DNA of 5,231 nt from Bacteroidales bacterium GP2 (GTDB taxonomy: Bacteria; Bacteroidota; Bacteroidia; Bacteroidales; Muribaculaceae), in the NCBI GenBank assembly GCA_001701115.1, contig DAAJ01000100.1, positions 11,038 to 16,268 of the forward strand. Direction: 5' to 3'. The notes under the pieces were generated by a model. It searched no databases. It saw nothing but the letters and a program-made list of their open reading frames with translations, and had not been told where the DNA came from. Positions 1-5,231 of the stretch are shown here, piece after piece. The position numbers and the translations under genes were made by a program. Each line of letters opens with the position of its first letter. Position 1 is the stretch's first letter.

Positions 1-1262
1 TACGAATTCTCGCACCTGTCAGCCACCGATTCATAATAGGTGTCGGATTTTGAACTCTGGCTGTTGTTTGAAAAACGGTATGAGAATATGATTGTTTCAC
101 CTTTTGTGCGGGTAGACCGCTGGTAGTTGAAGTTTCCACCCAAATCGCCCCACCCGTCTGGTCCTGCTTTGGACGTGGAACGGTAGCCGTAAAGAAGATT
201 ACCGAGTGCGTCCTTCATCTGGATGAATGAATAGCTGTTGGATTTATTGCGTGAAGTGTACCCGTTAAACTCGAATGTCACAAGATTGAGTGTGTCAGCT
301 TCCCAGCTGCCTTCCAATCCCCAGTAGCCGAATAAGCCGGATGATGAGGACTCTCCTTCACCGGTGAGGACATTGCCTGTCTGCTCGTAAACAGATTCCG
401 ACTCAGAATGGCTTTTGCTGGAATGGCGATTGGTGAAACTCAATCCACCGTAAAATGAGAGCGCGACTTTGTCGTACTGCGCGGACAGCCATATATTTGG
501 CGCGGGTATTCTTGGAGTCGAGTAGTTGACTGAAACGGTACCCATTGCCCCTTTTGTAACGGTATTCTTAAGTGTTACTATATTGAGGATGGCACTAACA
601 CCTTCAGCATCTTCCCTTGCTCCAGGTTCAGTGATTACTTCAATCTTTTCAATCATATTAGCGGGGAGTGCCTTGAAAATCTCCTTGGCATTATTTGAAT
701 AGGAGTTGTTCGGGCGACCGTTCTTGTAAATCTTGAAGTTCGTTGAACCGTTGATTTTGATAGTCCCGTCCGGGTCAACACTCACCATTGGAACCTTTTT
801 AAGGATTTCATCTACCATGGATGTCTTAGCCTCGTCGTCTGCCTGCACATCGTAGCCAATACGGTCAACTTCAAGCGATACGAGGGGGCGAGTTGCGACA
901 ACTTCCACTATGCCGAGTTCCTTGTCGCCATTATTGAGTGAAATTTTACCGAAGTCAAAGACAGGGTTGGATTCAGTAATCTCAAATTGCCTGTTGAAAG
1001 GGGATTTGCCTATAGTGTAGATATACAGGCGGTATTTTCCCGCTTTTTTTAACTGCTGGTTGATGATGCCTTTGTCGTTGGTTACACTTGTAGAAATCGG
1101 CTTTACAGAGTCTGTGAGGGTGAAAACCTTTACAGTTGCATACATTTCAGGCTCTCCGACAGAGTCAACTACAAATGCTTTTACCCGGAAATCAGCTGCA
1201 TAAGCCGAGAAAGCCGAAGCAAGAGCGACTATAAAGAGCGCCATTTTTTTGATTCGCGTCAT
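1..1262 (-). CDS. Outer-membrane beta-barrel / TonB-dependent receptor-like protein, N-terminal part (runs off left edge)
   Basis: This open frame of 420 complete codons has no stop before the left edge, so the C-terminal part of the barrel is missing; family members usually have roughly 750-900 residues. Residues 1-22 form a signal peptide: basic MTRIKK, a hydrophobic stretch, and a probable cleavage site after AYA. Residues 24-110 look like the beta-sandwich carboxypeptidase-regulatory-like domain (VKAFVVDSVGEPEMYATVKV, then a TNDKG turn). Residues 125-232 are a TonB-receptor plug, shown by DEILKKVPMVSVDPDGTIKING, the KNGRP loop, LPANMIEKIEVITEPGARED and the closing AEGVSAILNIVT. From about 236 the chain alternates polar and aromatic residues, as in outer-membrane strands. 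In this family the protein sits in the outer membrane and takes up or binds an unknown ligand. No SusD-like partner lies upstream, so glycan import of the SusCD type is not indicated. ATG at 1262 is chosen because it gives the complete signal peptide; the ATG six codons later is possible. Confidence 0.87.
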   Translation of the reverse strand, partial: MTRIKKMALFIVALASAFSAYAADFRVKAFVVDSVGEPEMYATVKVFTLTDSVKPISTSVTNDKGIINQQLKKAGKYRLYIYTIGKSPFNRQFEITESNPVFDFGKISLNNGDKELGIVEVVATRPLVSLEVDRIGYDVQADDEAKTSMVDEILKKVPMVSVDPDGTIKINGSTNFKIYKNGRPNNSYSNNAKEIFKALPANMIEKIEVITEPGAREDAEGVSAILNIVTLKNTVTKGAMGTVSVNYSTPRIPAPNIWLSAQYDKVALSFYGGLSFTNRHSSKSHSESESVYEQTGNVLTGEGESSSSGLFGYWGLEGSWEADTLNLVTFEFNGYTSRNKSNSYSFIQMKDALGNLLYGYRSTSKAGPDGWGDLGGNFNYQRSTRTKGETIIFSYRFSNNSQSSKSDTYYESVADRCENS

Positions 1263-1286
1263 ATAAATGATTGGTTAAATTAAGGG

Positions 1287-1300
1287 GCAGATTGGTCTGC
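1287..1300 (-). promoter_or_regulatory. Small hairpin in the leader of the outer-membrane protein gene
   Basis: A perfect 5-bp inverted repeat, GCAGA-CCAA-TCTGC on the minus strand, lies 25-38 bases before the start codon. It falls inside the predicted 5' leader. It could form a weak RNA hairpin or be a protein site, but a 5-bp stem can occur by chance. One arm overlaps a heptamer, ACCAATC, that is repeated 21 bp further downstream (1269-1275 and 1290-1296). Confidence 0.25.
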
Positions 1301-1301
1301 T

Positions 1302-1314
1302 TCCTTATATAGGA
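1302..1314. promoter_or_regulatory. TCCT-N5-AGGA dyad just downstream of the -7 box (possible operator)
   Basis: An interrupted palindrome, TCCTATATAAGGA on the minus strand, begins two bases after the -7 box and covers the predicted transcription start of the outer-membrane protein gene. A similar but longer dyad sits in the same place at the transporter promoter (4969-4986). The position suits a repressor site. The four-base arms make this weak evidence on its own. Confidence 0.25.
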
Positions 1315-1316
1315 CG

Positions 1317-1324
1317 CAAAATTA
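1317..1324 (-). promoter_or_regulatory. Bacteroidota -7 promoter element of the outer-membrane protein gene
   Basis: The minus strand reads TAATTTTG, an exact match to the Bacteroidota -7 consensus TAnnTTTG, ending 54 bases before the start codon and implying a leader of about 50 nt. The -33 element is poor. The nearest upstream TTTG run ends 25 bases away rather than the usual 19-21, so an activator or an alternative sigma factor might be needed. The operon terminator lies just upstream, so this gene needs its own promoter. Confidence 0.55.
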
Positions 1325-1369
1325 CCTCCATTTGTAACATCGAAACTGACAAAAATGCGCAATTTAATG

Positions 1370-1403
1370 TTTTTTAAAAGTGGGAGAGCACTTTTCCCTC
1401 CCA
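1370..1403 (-). terminator. Rho-independent terminator of the three-gene operon
   Basis: Directly after the stop codon of the DUF4924 gene, the minus-strand RNA can fold into an 8-bp stem: UGGGAGGG paired with CUCUCCCA, including one G-U pair, around an AAAAGUG loop. A CUUUU run and an A-rich stretch follow. On the plus strand the G-U pair would be an A-C mismatch and no U-tract follows, so the hairpin is oriented to stop minus-strand transcription. The U-tract is short, so termination may be incomplete and some read-through into the outer-membrane protein gene is possible. Confidence 0.6.
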
Positions 1404-1958
1404 TCATTTCTCTTGCGGGAAGAGCTTGTCTGCTTCATCAAGATGAAAATTTCGTGCCAGGGTAGCAATGAATTTTGAAATCTGTGAAACAGCTTCCTGT
1501 GTAGCCGGGGTGATTTCTTTATGTGCCAGACGCATGAGCAACATACCGTAAAGCGCATTGAAGCAGGTTTCTATCTCACCAACTTTGTTTTCTCCTGCTT
1601 TGCTGCGAAGCTCCACGATGTAGGGTAGAGTTTTGTAGAATTCGGCAGTGTACTCAGGAAAGCGGGGATCTTTCAGCAAAGCCTGATGCAGTTCTACAAG
1701 CTGTACAATAATATTCTTGTTCAGCTGCAAGTGTCCTGATTTCTGCACCTCCTCGCGGCGCATCATGTCAATAAGCGACTCGTACCATTCGGTCATCTCC
1801 TTGCGCTGCTCGGGTGAAAGGTTCGGGTATTTGTCGATAACCGACTTTTCAATCTTTGAAATATCAAGGTCATTTGCACGGATTATATCTTCTATCTGCC
1901 ACATATACAGCAGATACTCCGCGATGTTTTCTTTCCTTTTCTGTGAAGCTGTAATCAT
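1404..1958 (-). CDS. DUF4924 family protein (function unknown)
   Basis: This is a 184-residue soluble, strongly helical protein with no signal peptide or membrane segment. The sequence pattern matches, from memory, the Bacteroidales family DUF4924: ENIAEYLLYMWQIEDIIRA near residues 10-28, EMTEWYESLIDMM at 54-66, GHLQLNKN at 75-82, and the conserved block PYIVELRSKAGENKVGEIETCFNALYG at about 112-138. The length is normal for the family. No reaction is known for it and no catalytic motif is apparent. ATG at 1958 is preferred; it begins 2 bp after the stop codon of the oxidoreductase gene. A TTG two codons upstream (1964) would add two residues and overlap that stop. No Shine-Dalgarno sequence is visible, and the tight junction suggests translational coupling. 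It is the last gene of the operon, followed at once by a terminator hairpin. The family call is fairly secure; any role is unknown. Confidence 0.82.
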   Translation of the reverse strand: MITASQKRKENIAEYLLYMWQIEDIIRANDLDISKIEKSVIDKYPNLSPEQRKEMTEWYESLIDMMRREEVQKSGHLQLNKNIIVQLVELHQALLKDPRFPEYTAEFYKTLPYIVELRSKAGENKVGEIETCFNALYGMLLMRLAHKEITPATQEAVSQISKFIATLARNFHLDEADKLFPQEK

Positions 1959-1960
1959 AG

Positions 1961-3526
1961 TCAAATTGTTTTAATAGTCTGTGCAAGAGCTTCAGCGCAT
2001 CTGATTCCGTCAACTGCCGCCGACACAATTCCTCCGGCATATCCGGCTCCTTCCCCGCATGGGAAAAGGGATGGATGGCTAAGTGACTGCAAGGTATTAT
2101 CATCCCTTATGACCCGAACCGGAGCGGAAGTGCGGGTTTCGCATCCAATGACTGTTGCTTCGGGTGTGAGGAACCCTCTGTTTTTGCGTCCAAATTCCTC
2201 AAATCCTTTCCTCAGCCTTGTAGCAACCGGTTCCGGCAAAAGCTCATCAACTCTGGCTGGATGTATTCCGGGAGCGTATGATGTGGCGGGGAGTGAAGCT
2301 GAGGGTTTCGCCTTCACAAAATCTGTCATTCTCTGTGCCGGTGCATTCTGCGAGCCGTCTCCTTCATCAAAAAACTTCTGCTCTATCTTTTCCTGAAAAC
2401 GCAAAACTTTAAGCGATGGTTCTCCGGGAGTGTCCTCGATATCTTCAGGAAGCACTTCAACAACCATTCCTGAATTAGCCCATTTTGTGCCTCGGTTTGA
2501 AGGTGACATGCCGTTTACAACAATTTGCCCTGGCTCGCTTGCCGCGGGAATGATGAAGCCGCCGGGACACATGCAGAATGAATATACGCCTCTGCCGTCC
2601 ACTCGGGTAAGCATCGTGTATTCGGCAGGTGGAAGGAATTTGCCACGTCCTCCGGGATTATGGTAACGGATTGTGTCAATGAGTTTCTGGGGATGTTCAA
2701 GGCGCACACCAACCGCTATGCCTTTTGGCTCAACTGAAACGCTCCTTTGGGTGAGTTTGTGATATACATCTCTGGCGCTATGACCGGTTGCAAGTATAAC
2801 CGGACCCATAACCAGTCCAGCGGTAGTGTCAATTCCAACAACTTTGCCATCCTCAGTGAGTATATCGGTCATTTTTGTGGAGAAAAGCACTTTTCCTCCA
2901 CACCGTTCAATGGTTTTGCGCATAGCCTTGATCACTTCCGGCAACTTGTCTGTGCCTATATGTGGATGTGCGTCAATAAGTATGCTTTCGTCTGCGCCAT
3001 GTTGGCATAGAATATTAAGGACAGTTGAAATAGAACCTCTTTTCTTACTGCGGGTATAGAGCTTTCCATCCGAGTATGCTCCAGCTCCACCTTCACCAAA
3101 ACAATAGTTTGAATCCGGGTCTACTTTCCCTTCCCTCGCAATAAGCGCCATGTCTTTGCGGCGGTCATCAACATTTTTTCCGCGCTCCACCACCACCGGG
3201 CGAATACCGAGTTGAATAAGGCGGAGTGCTGCAAAGAGCCCTGCCGGTCCAGCACCGACAACAACAGCCTGTGGCGCGGAGTCAGGAAGTGGAGAAAATG
3301 TTTCGGGAGTGCAGAGGGAGGTAGTGGAGGGCTTCTCATCAATGAACGCTTTTACCCCAAGTTCAACAGCGACTTTTCGCTGGCGCGCATCAATGGAGCG
3401 GCGAGTAATGATAATGTCTGTTATGCGGTTCGCGTCGATTCCAAGCTTGGTGCTCACGAGCCCGACAAGGCGCAACTTTGACGCTGCTACGGCTGGCTCG
3501 ACGCGGAGGGATACATCTTCAATCAT
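1961..3526 (-). CDS. FAD-dependent dehydrogenase of the COG2509 type ('NAD-utilizing dehydrogenase')
   Basis: This is a 521-residue cytoplasmic flavoprotein of full family length. Residues 1-65 form a small alpha/beta N-terminal domain typical of the group (LVGLVSTKLGIDANRITDIIITRRSIDAR). A Rossmann dinucleotide-binding motif, VVVGAGPAGLFAA, is at 88-100, with the ribose-contacting acidic end VVVERG at 111-116. Other family signatures are GEGGAGAYSDGKLYTR (144-159), HPHIGTDKLP (187-196), the second FAD motif ILATGHSARD (244-253), the cysteine-bearing FCMCPGGF (317-324), and the C-terminal FAD-contact motif PCGEGAGYAGGIVSAAVDGIR (489-509). The fold and cofactor are clear. The substrate is not established; databases carry this group only as a putative FAD-dependent or NAD-utilizing dehydrogenase. 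The start ATG lies 4 bp after the stop of the transporter gene, and the stop lies 2 bp before the DUF4924 ATG. It is therefore the middle gene of an operon with no internal promoter evident. No frameshift or missing motif is seen. Confidence 0.92.
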   Translation of the reverse strand: MIEDVSLRVEPAVAASKLRLVGLVSTKLGIDANRITDIIITRRSIDARQRKVAVELGVKAFIDEKPSTTSLCTPETFSPLPDSAPQAVVVGAGPAGLFAALRLIQLGIRPVVVERGKNVDDRRKDMALIAREGKVDPDSNYCFGEGGAGAYSDGKLYTRSKKRGSISTVLNILCQHGADESILIDAHPHIGTDKLPEVIKAMRKTIERCGGKVLFSTKMTDILTEDGKVVGIDTTAGLVMGPVILATGHSARDVYHKLTQRSVSVEPKGIAVGVRLEHPQKLIDTIRYHNPGGRGKFLPPAEYTMLTRVDGRGVYSFCMCPGGFIIPAASEPGQIVVNGMSPSNRGTKWANSGMVVEVLPEDIEDTPGEPSLKVLRFQEKIEQKFFDEGDGSQNAPAQRMTDFVKAKPSASLPATSYAPGIHPARVDELLPEPVATRLRKGFEEFGRKNRGFLTPEATVIGCETRTSAPVRVIRDDNTLQSLSHPSLFPCGEGAGYAGGIVSAAVDGIRCAEALAQTIKTI

Positions 3527-3530
3527 ATTA

Positions 3531-4922
3531 TTAATTAGATTCGCTCACTTGAGCTGGTTTCTGCATCTTTTTGTGCTTCTTCGCTTCATAAATAAGTGTG
3601 CCTACTGCAAAAAGGAATGCAATTATATCACTCGCCGACATGCTTGCCCACACTCCGTCAACTCCGAAAAACCGGGGGAAGATGATGAGGAACGGAATCA
3701 GGAATATAAGCTGTCGTGTAAGGGACAGGAAGATTGACAACTTCGGTTTGCCTACACTCTGGAAGAAGTTCTGGATAACAATCTGGCATCCGACAACCGG
3801 ATAACAGATGAAATATATGCGGAATCCACGGCGGGCAATTTCAATTAGGGTTGAATCTGTGGTGAACAGGCTGCTGACGGTGTTTGGCAGAAGCTCTGTG
3901 ACTATCCATCCAACAGTGGTGATTGCAACTCCGAGACCGATACCGATTTTAAGGGTGCGCATCACTCGTTCCCACTGTCCGGCACCATAGTTAAACCCAA
4001 GGATCGGCTGCATGCCTTGTGTTACACCGAAGACAACCATGACAAAGAACATCGTAGTGCGGTTGAGTATGCCGTAGGCACCAACACAGAGATTGCCCGC
4101 ATCACCGCCATAGTCAAGAAGTGCCTTATTAATGAAAATGACGACTATGCAGGCGCATACGTTCATCAGAAACGGTGATAAGCCGATTGCATATATACGC
4201 TTGATGATTCCGCCGGTGAGCCATTTGCAGTCAAGACGGAAATGCACGAAACTCTTTTTTGACATGAAATGTGCAAGCACCCATACGAACGCCGCACTCT
4301 GCCCGCATACAGTTGCAAGCGCAGCTCCTTTAATGCCCCAATCAAGGGTGAAAATGAAAATTGGAGCCAGCACTATGTTCACTCCCACGGAAAGAAGTGC
4401 TGAAATCATGGCTTTTTTCGGATAGCCTGTAGCGCGCATGAGGTTGTTAAGACCTATGAACACATAAGAAATAGGAGTGCCAAGCAGAATTATCTGCATG
4501 AATTCCCTGGCATAACTGATGGTTTCTTCTGTAGCTCCGAAGAAAAACAGAATCTGGTCAAGGAAAATGAATGTCAGCCCACCAAATACAACTGAATGAA
4601 TAAGGCACAGGCTCAACACGTTGTTGACAACGTCAGTTGCACGTGCAATATTTTTCTGCCCCAGGAAGATTGAAGAGATAGTAGCTCCGCCTACTGCAAT
4701 GAGGGTACAGAATGCTATTACAAGATTCATCAGCGGGAAAGTGATGGCAAGTCCGGCGATAGCCATTGCGCCGACACCTCTCCCGATAAAAATGCTGTCA
4801 ACTATATTGTAAAGTGATGTTGCAACGCTTGCAATAATCGCAGGAACAGAGTATTGCACTAACAGTTTACCAATGGGCTTCGTGCCCAGGGTCATAGGTG
4901 ATGTTGATTGAGTCTGTGGCAT
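3531..4922 (-). CDS. MATE family efflux transporter (MepA-like)
   Basis: This is a 463-residue inner-membrane protein with about twelve hydrophobic segments in two homologous halves (roughly 22-220 and 240-446), the normal layout and length for the MATE family. Motifs supporting the call are LYNIVDSIFIGRGVGAMAIAGLAI in the first two helices (37-60), with Asp42 as a candidate ion-coupling acidic residue, RATGYPKKAM at 163-172, FGVTQGMQPILGFNYGAGQ at 298-316, and FFQSVGKPK at 386-394. The TQGMQP...NYGA block points to the MepA-like branch rather than NorM or DinF; this is judged by eye. Family members export cationic drugs, dyes or metabolites in exchange for Na+ or H+, but the substrate here cannot be read from sequence. 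ATG at 4922 has no clear Shine-Dalgarno sequence upstream. The first gene of the operon, it has a well-placed promoter and dyad symmetries 5' of it. The C-terminus is a short basic cytoplasmic tail. Confidence 0.94.
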   Translation of the reverse strand: MPQTQSTSPMTLGTKPIGKLLVQYSVPAIIASVATSLYNIVDSIFIGRGVGAMAIAGLAITFPLMNLVIAFCTLIAVGGATISSIFLGQKNIARATDVVNNVLSLCLIHSVVFGGLTFIFLDQILFFFGATEETISYAREFMQIILLGTPISYVFIGLNNLMRATGYPKKAMISALLSVGVNIVLAPIFIFTLDWGIKGAALATVCGQSAAFVWVLAHFMSKKSFVHFRLDCKWLTGGIIKRIYAIGLSPFLMNVCACIVVIFINKALLDYGGDAGNLCVGAYGILNRTTMFFVMVVFGVTQGMQPILGFNYGAGQWERVMRTLKIGIGLGVAITTVGWIVTELLPNTVSSLFTTDSTLIEIARRGFRIYFICYPVVGCQIVIQNFFQSVGKPKLSIFLSLTRQLIFLIPFLIIFPRFFGVDGVWASMSASDIIAFLFAVGTLIYEAKKHKKMQKPAQVSESN

Positions 4923-4946
4923 AAGTGATAAATAACTTTTCCGGGG

Positions 4947-4961
4947 CGGTAGTAATTACCG
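4947..4961. promoter_or_regulatory. CGGTA-N5-TACCG dyad in the transporter leader
   Basis: A perfect 5-bp inverted repeat, CGGTA-GTAAT-TACCG on the plus strand, sits 25-39 bases before the MATE start codon, inside the predicted leader. It also contains the 8-bp palindrome GTAATTAC. It could be an RNA hairpin near the ribosome-binding region or a binding site for a dimeric repressor. Function is inference only. Confidence 0.3.
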
Positions 4962-4968
4962 TACTTTA

Positions 4969-4986
4969 TCCTTACAGATATAAGGA
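4969..4986. promoter_or_regulatory. TCCTTA-N6-TAAGGA dyad at the transporter transcription start (possible operator)
   Basis: A perfect 6-bp inverted repeat, TCCTTA-CAGATA-TAAGGA, begins directly after the -7 box and spans the predicted transcription start of the operon. A dimeric repressor bound here would block RNA polymerase, a common arrangement for efflux genes. No regulator gene is present in the window. In RNA it would also form a small 5'-end hairpin. A related TCCT...AGGA dyad lies at the other promoter (1302-1314). Confidence 0.4.
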
Positions 4987-5018
4987 CAAAATTAGGCAAT
5001 TAGTTCAATTCCGGCAAA
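4987..5018 (-). promoter_or_regulatory. Bacteroidota-type promoter of the MATE-oxidoreductase-DUF4924 operon
   Basis: On the minus strand a -33 TTTG (5015-5018) and a -7 TAATTTTG (4987-4994) are separated by exactly 20 bases. This matches the known Bacteroidota primary-sigma pattern TTTG-N19-21-TAnnTTTG. The predicted start is near 4981-4984, giving a leader of about 60 nt. A second -7-like octamer, TACTTTTG (5015-5022), overlaps the -33 element. It has no TTTG at the right distance upstream, so it is the weaker candidate. The promoter lies immediately after the stop codon of the upstream gene. Confidence 0.7.
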
Positions 5019-5027
5019 AGTATTTAC

Positions 5028-5231
5028 TTACGCTGTGCGTGCGAGGAGGTCACGCCACTCTGCCTCGGCGATGTCGTGCTTGGGGGGCATCTGCGCGAGC
5101 TGCTCCCGGATACGGTTGCAACGTTCCTTGATTTCCTGGCGTAGGCGTGGCATGAAGATGCCGTCGTTCTCAGGGGTGCGCCCCTGTGTATGCCACTCGT
5201 TGACGATGTCCTGCGCCATAGCGCGTATGCG
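5028..5231 (-). CDS. C-terminal end of an unrecognised protein (runs off right edge)
   Basis: The frame is open from the right edge through 67 codons to TAA at 5028-5030, so this is the tail of a longer gene; an in-frame ATG at 5219 also exists. The peptide is hydrophilic and probably helical, with many Arg, Glu and Gln residues. Recognisable stretches are DIVNEWHTQGRTPENDGIF, LRQEIKERCNRIREQLAQMP and a terminal AEWRDLLARTA. No family could be assigned from this fragment. Coding character is supported by strong G/C preference at third codon positions (for example GAC, ATC, GTC, AAC, GAG). The segment is about 62% G+C by hand count, compared with about 43% in a sampled part of the neighbouring MATE gene, which may reflect transfer from another genome or a different expression class. 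No terminator hairpin follows its stop, so it could read into the transporter operon. Confidence 0.55.
   Translation of the reverse strand, partial: RIRAMAQDIVNEWHTQGRTPENDGIFMPRLRQEIKERCNRIREQLAQMPPKHDIAEAEWRDLLARTA

Noticed and set aside
1..1262. SusC-type receptor of a polysaccharide utilisation locus
   Set aside because: The upstream genes on the same strand are not SusD, sigma/anti-sigma or glycoside hydrolase genes. The plug features (KNGRP loop, EVITEPGARED) fit the smaller outer-membrane beta-barrel family better. A downstream SusD beyond the edge cannot be excluded but is not indicated.
1192..1407. Minus-strand open frame of 71 codons starting MMGGKSALP
   Set aside because: It runs through the terminator hairpin and the promoter and overlaps the signal-peptide region of the receptor gene in another frame. 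The translation resembles no protein.
1364..1558. Minus-strand frame of 64 codons overlapping the end of the DUF4924 gene
   Set aside because: It is an out-of-frame shadow of DUF4924, whose own frame carries the conserved family motifs.
1959..1964. TTG at 1964 as the start of the DUF4924 gene
   Set aside because: The ATG at 1958 is a stronger start codon, leaves a clean 2-bp gap after the upstream stop and loses only two residues outside the conserved region.
3309..3737. Plus-strand open frame of 142 codons
   Set aside because: It lies antisense to the end of the MATE gene and the start of the oxidoreductase gene. Its translation is low-complexity and basic without a recognisable domain, and both minus-strand genes are well supported by family motifs.
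4995..5014. AT-rich GGAATTGAACTAATTGCC stretch between -33 and -7 as an inverted repeat
   Set aside because: Only the two outer base pairs match consistently and the inner positions break the symmetry, so it is treated as ordinary promoter spacer.
4925..5131. Plus-strand open frame of 68 codons upstream of the transporter, considered as a divergent regulator
   Set aside because: It crosses the promoter region and then runs antisense to the GC-rich gene end. It shows no helix-turn-helix pattern and looks like a shadow frame.

Overview
This window reads as chromosomal DNA of a Bacteroidota, most likely an order Bacteroidales gut-type bacterium (a Muribaculaceae-, Bacteroides- or Prevotella-like lineage; the exact taxon is inference). 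Four observations support this: a TonB-dependent-receptor-like outer-membrane beta-barrel protein of the Bacteroidota type, a DUF4924-type protein known mainly from Bacteroidales, promoters matching the Bacteroidota -33 TTTG / -7 TAnnTTTG pattern, and start regions without clear Shine-Dalgarno sequences. Everything that can be supported as coding lies on the minus strand, so the biological order runs from high to low coordinates.

Layout in transcription order: (1) 5231-5028, the last 67 codons of an unrecognised gene, markedly richer in G+C (about 62%) than its neighbours. (2) 5027-4923, an AT-rich intergenic region with a good Bacteroidota promoter, a perfect 6-bp dyad at the predicted transcription start and a second dyad in the leader. 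(3) 4922-1404, a compact three-gene operon: a MATE-family multidrug/organic-cation exporter, a COG2509-type FAD-dependent dehydrogenase, and a DUF4924 protein. The intergenic gaps are 4 and 2 bp, and a hairpin terminator directly abuts the last stop codon. (4) 1403-1263, an intergenic region with that terminator, a second promoter with a -7 box identical to the first, and a short leader. (5) 1262 to the left edge, the first 420 codons of an outer-membrane beta-barrel protein with signal peptide, N-terminal carboxypeptidase-regulatory-like domain, plug and the start of the barrel. It is cut off by the window edge.

Working together: the three operon genes are almost certainly co-transcribed, but only the transporter has a role that can be named with some confidence. 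The oxidoreductase and the DUF4924 protein are conserved families without an established reaction. The outer-membrane receptor is a separate transcription unit. Its promoter resembles that of the operon (same -7 octamer followed by a TCCT...AGGA dyad), which raises a modest possibility of shared control. There are no RNA genes, CRISPR arrays, insertion sequences or intact mobile elements. No convincing new biological system is visible. The points most worth a second look are the promoter-proximal dyads, the linkage of two uncharacterised families to an exporter, and the compositionally odd gene end at the right edge.
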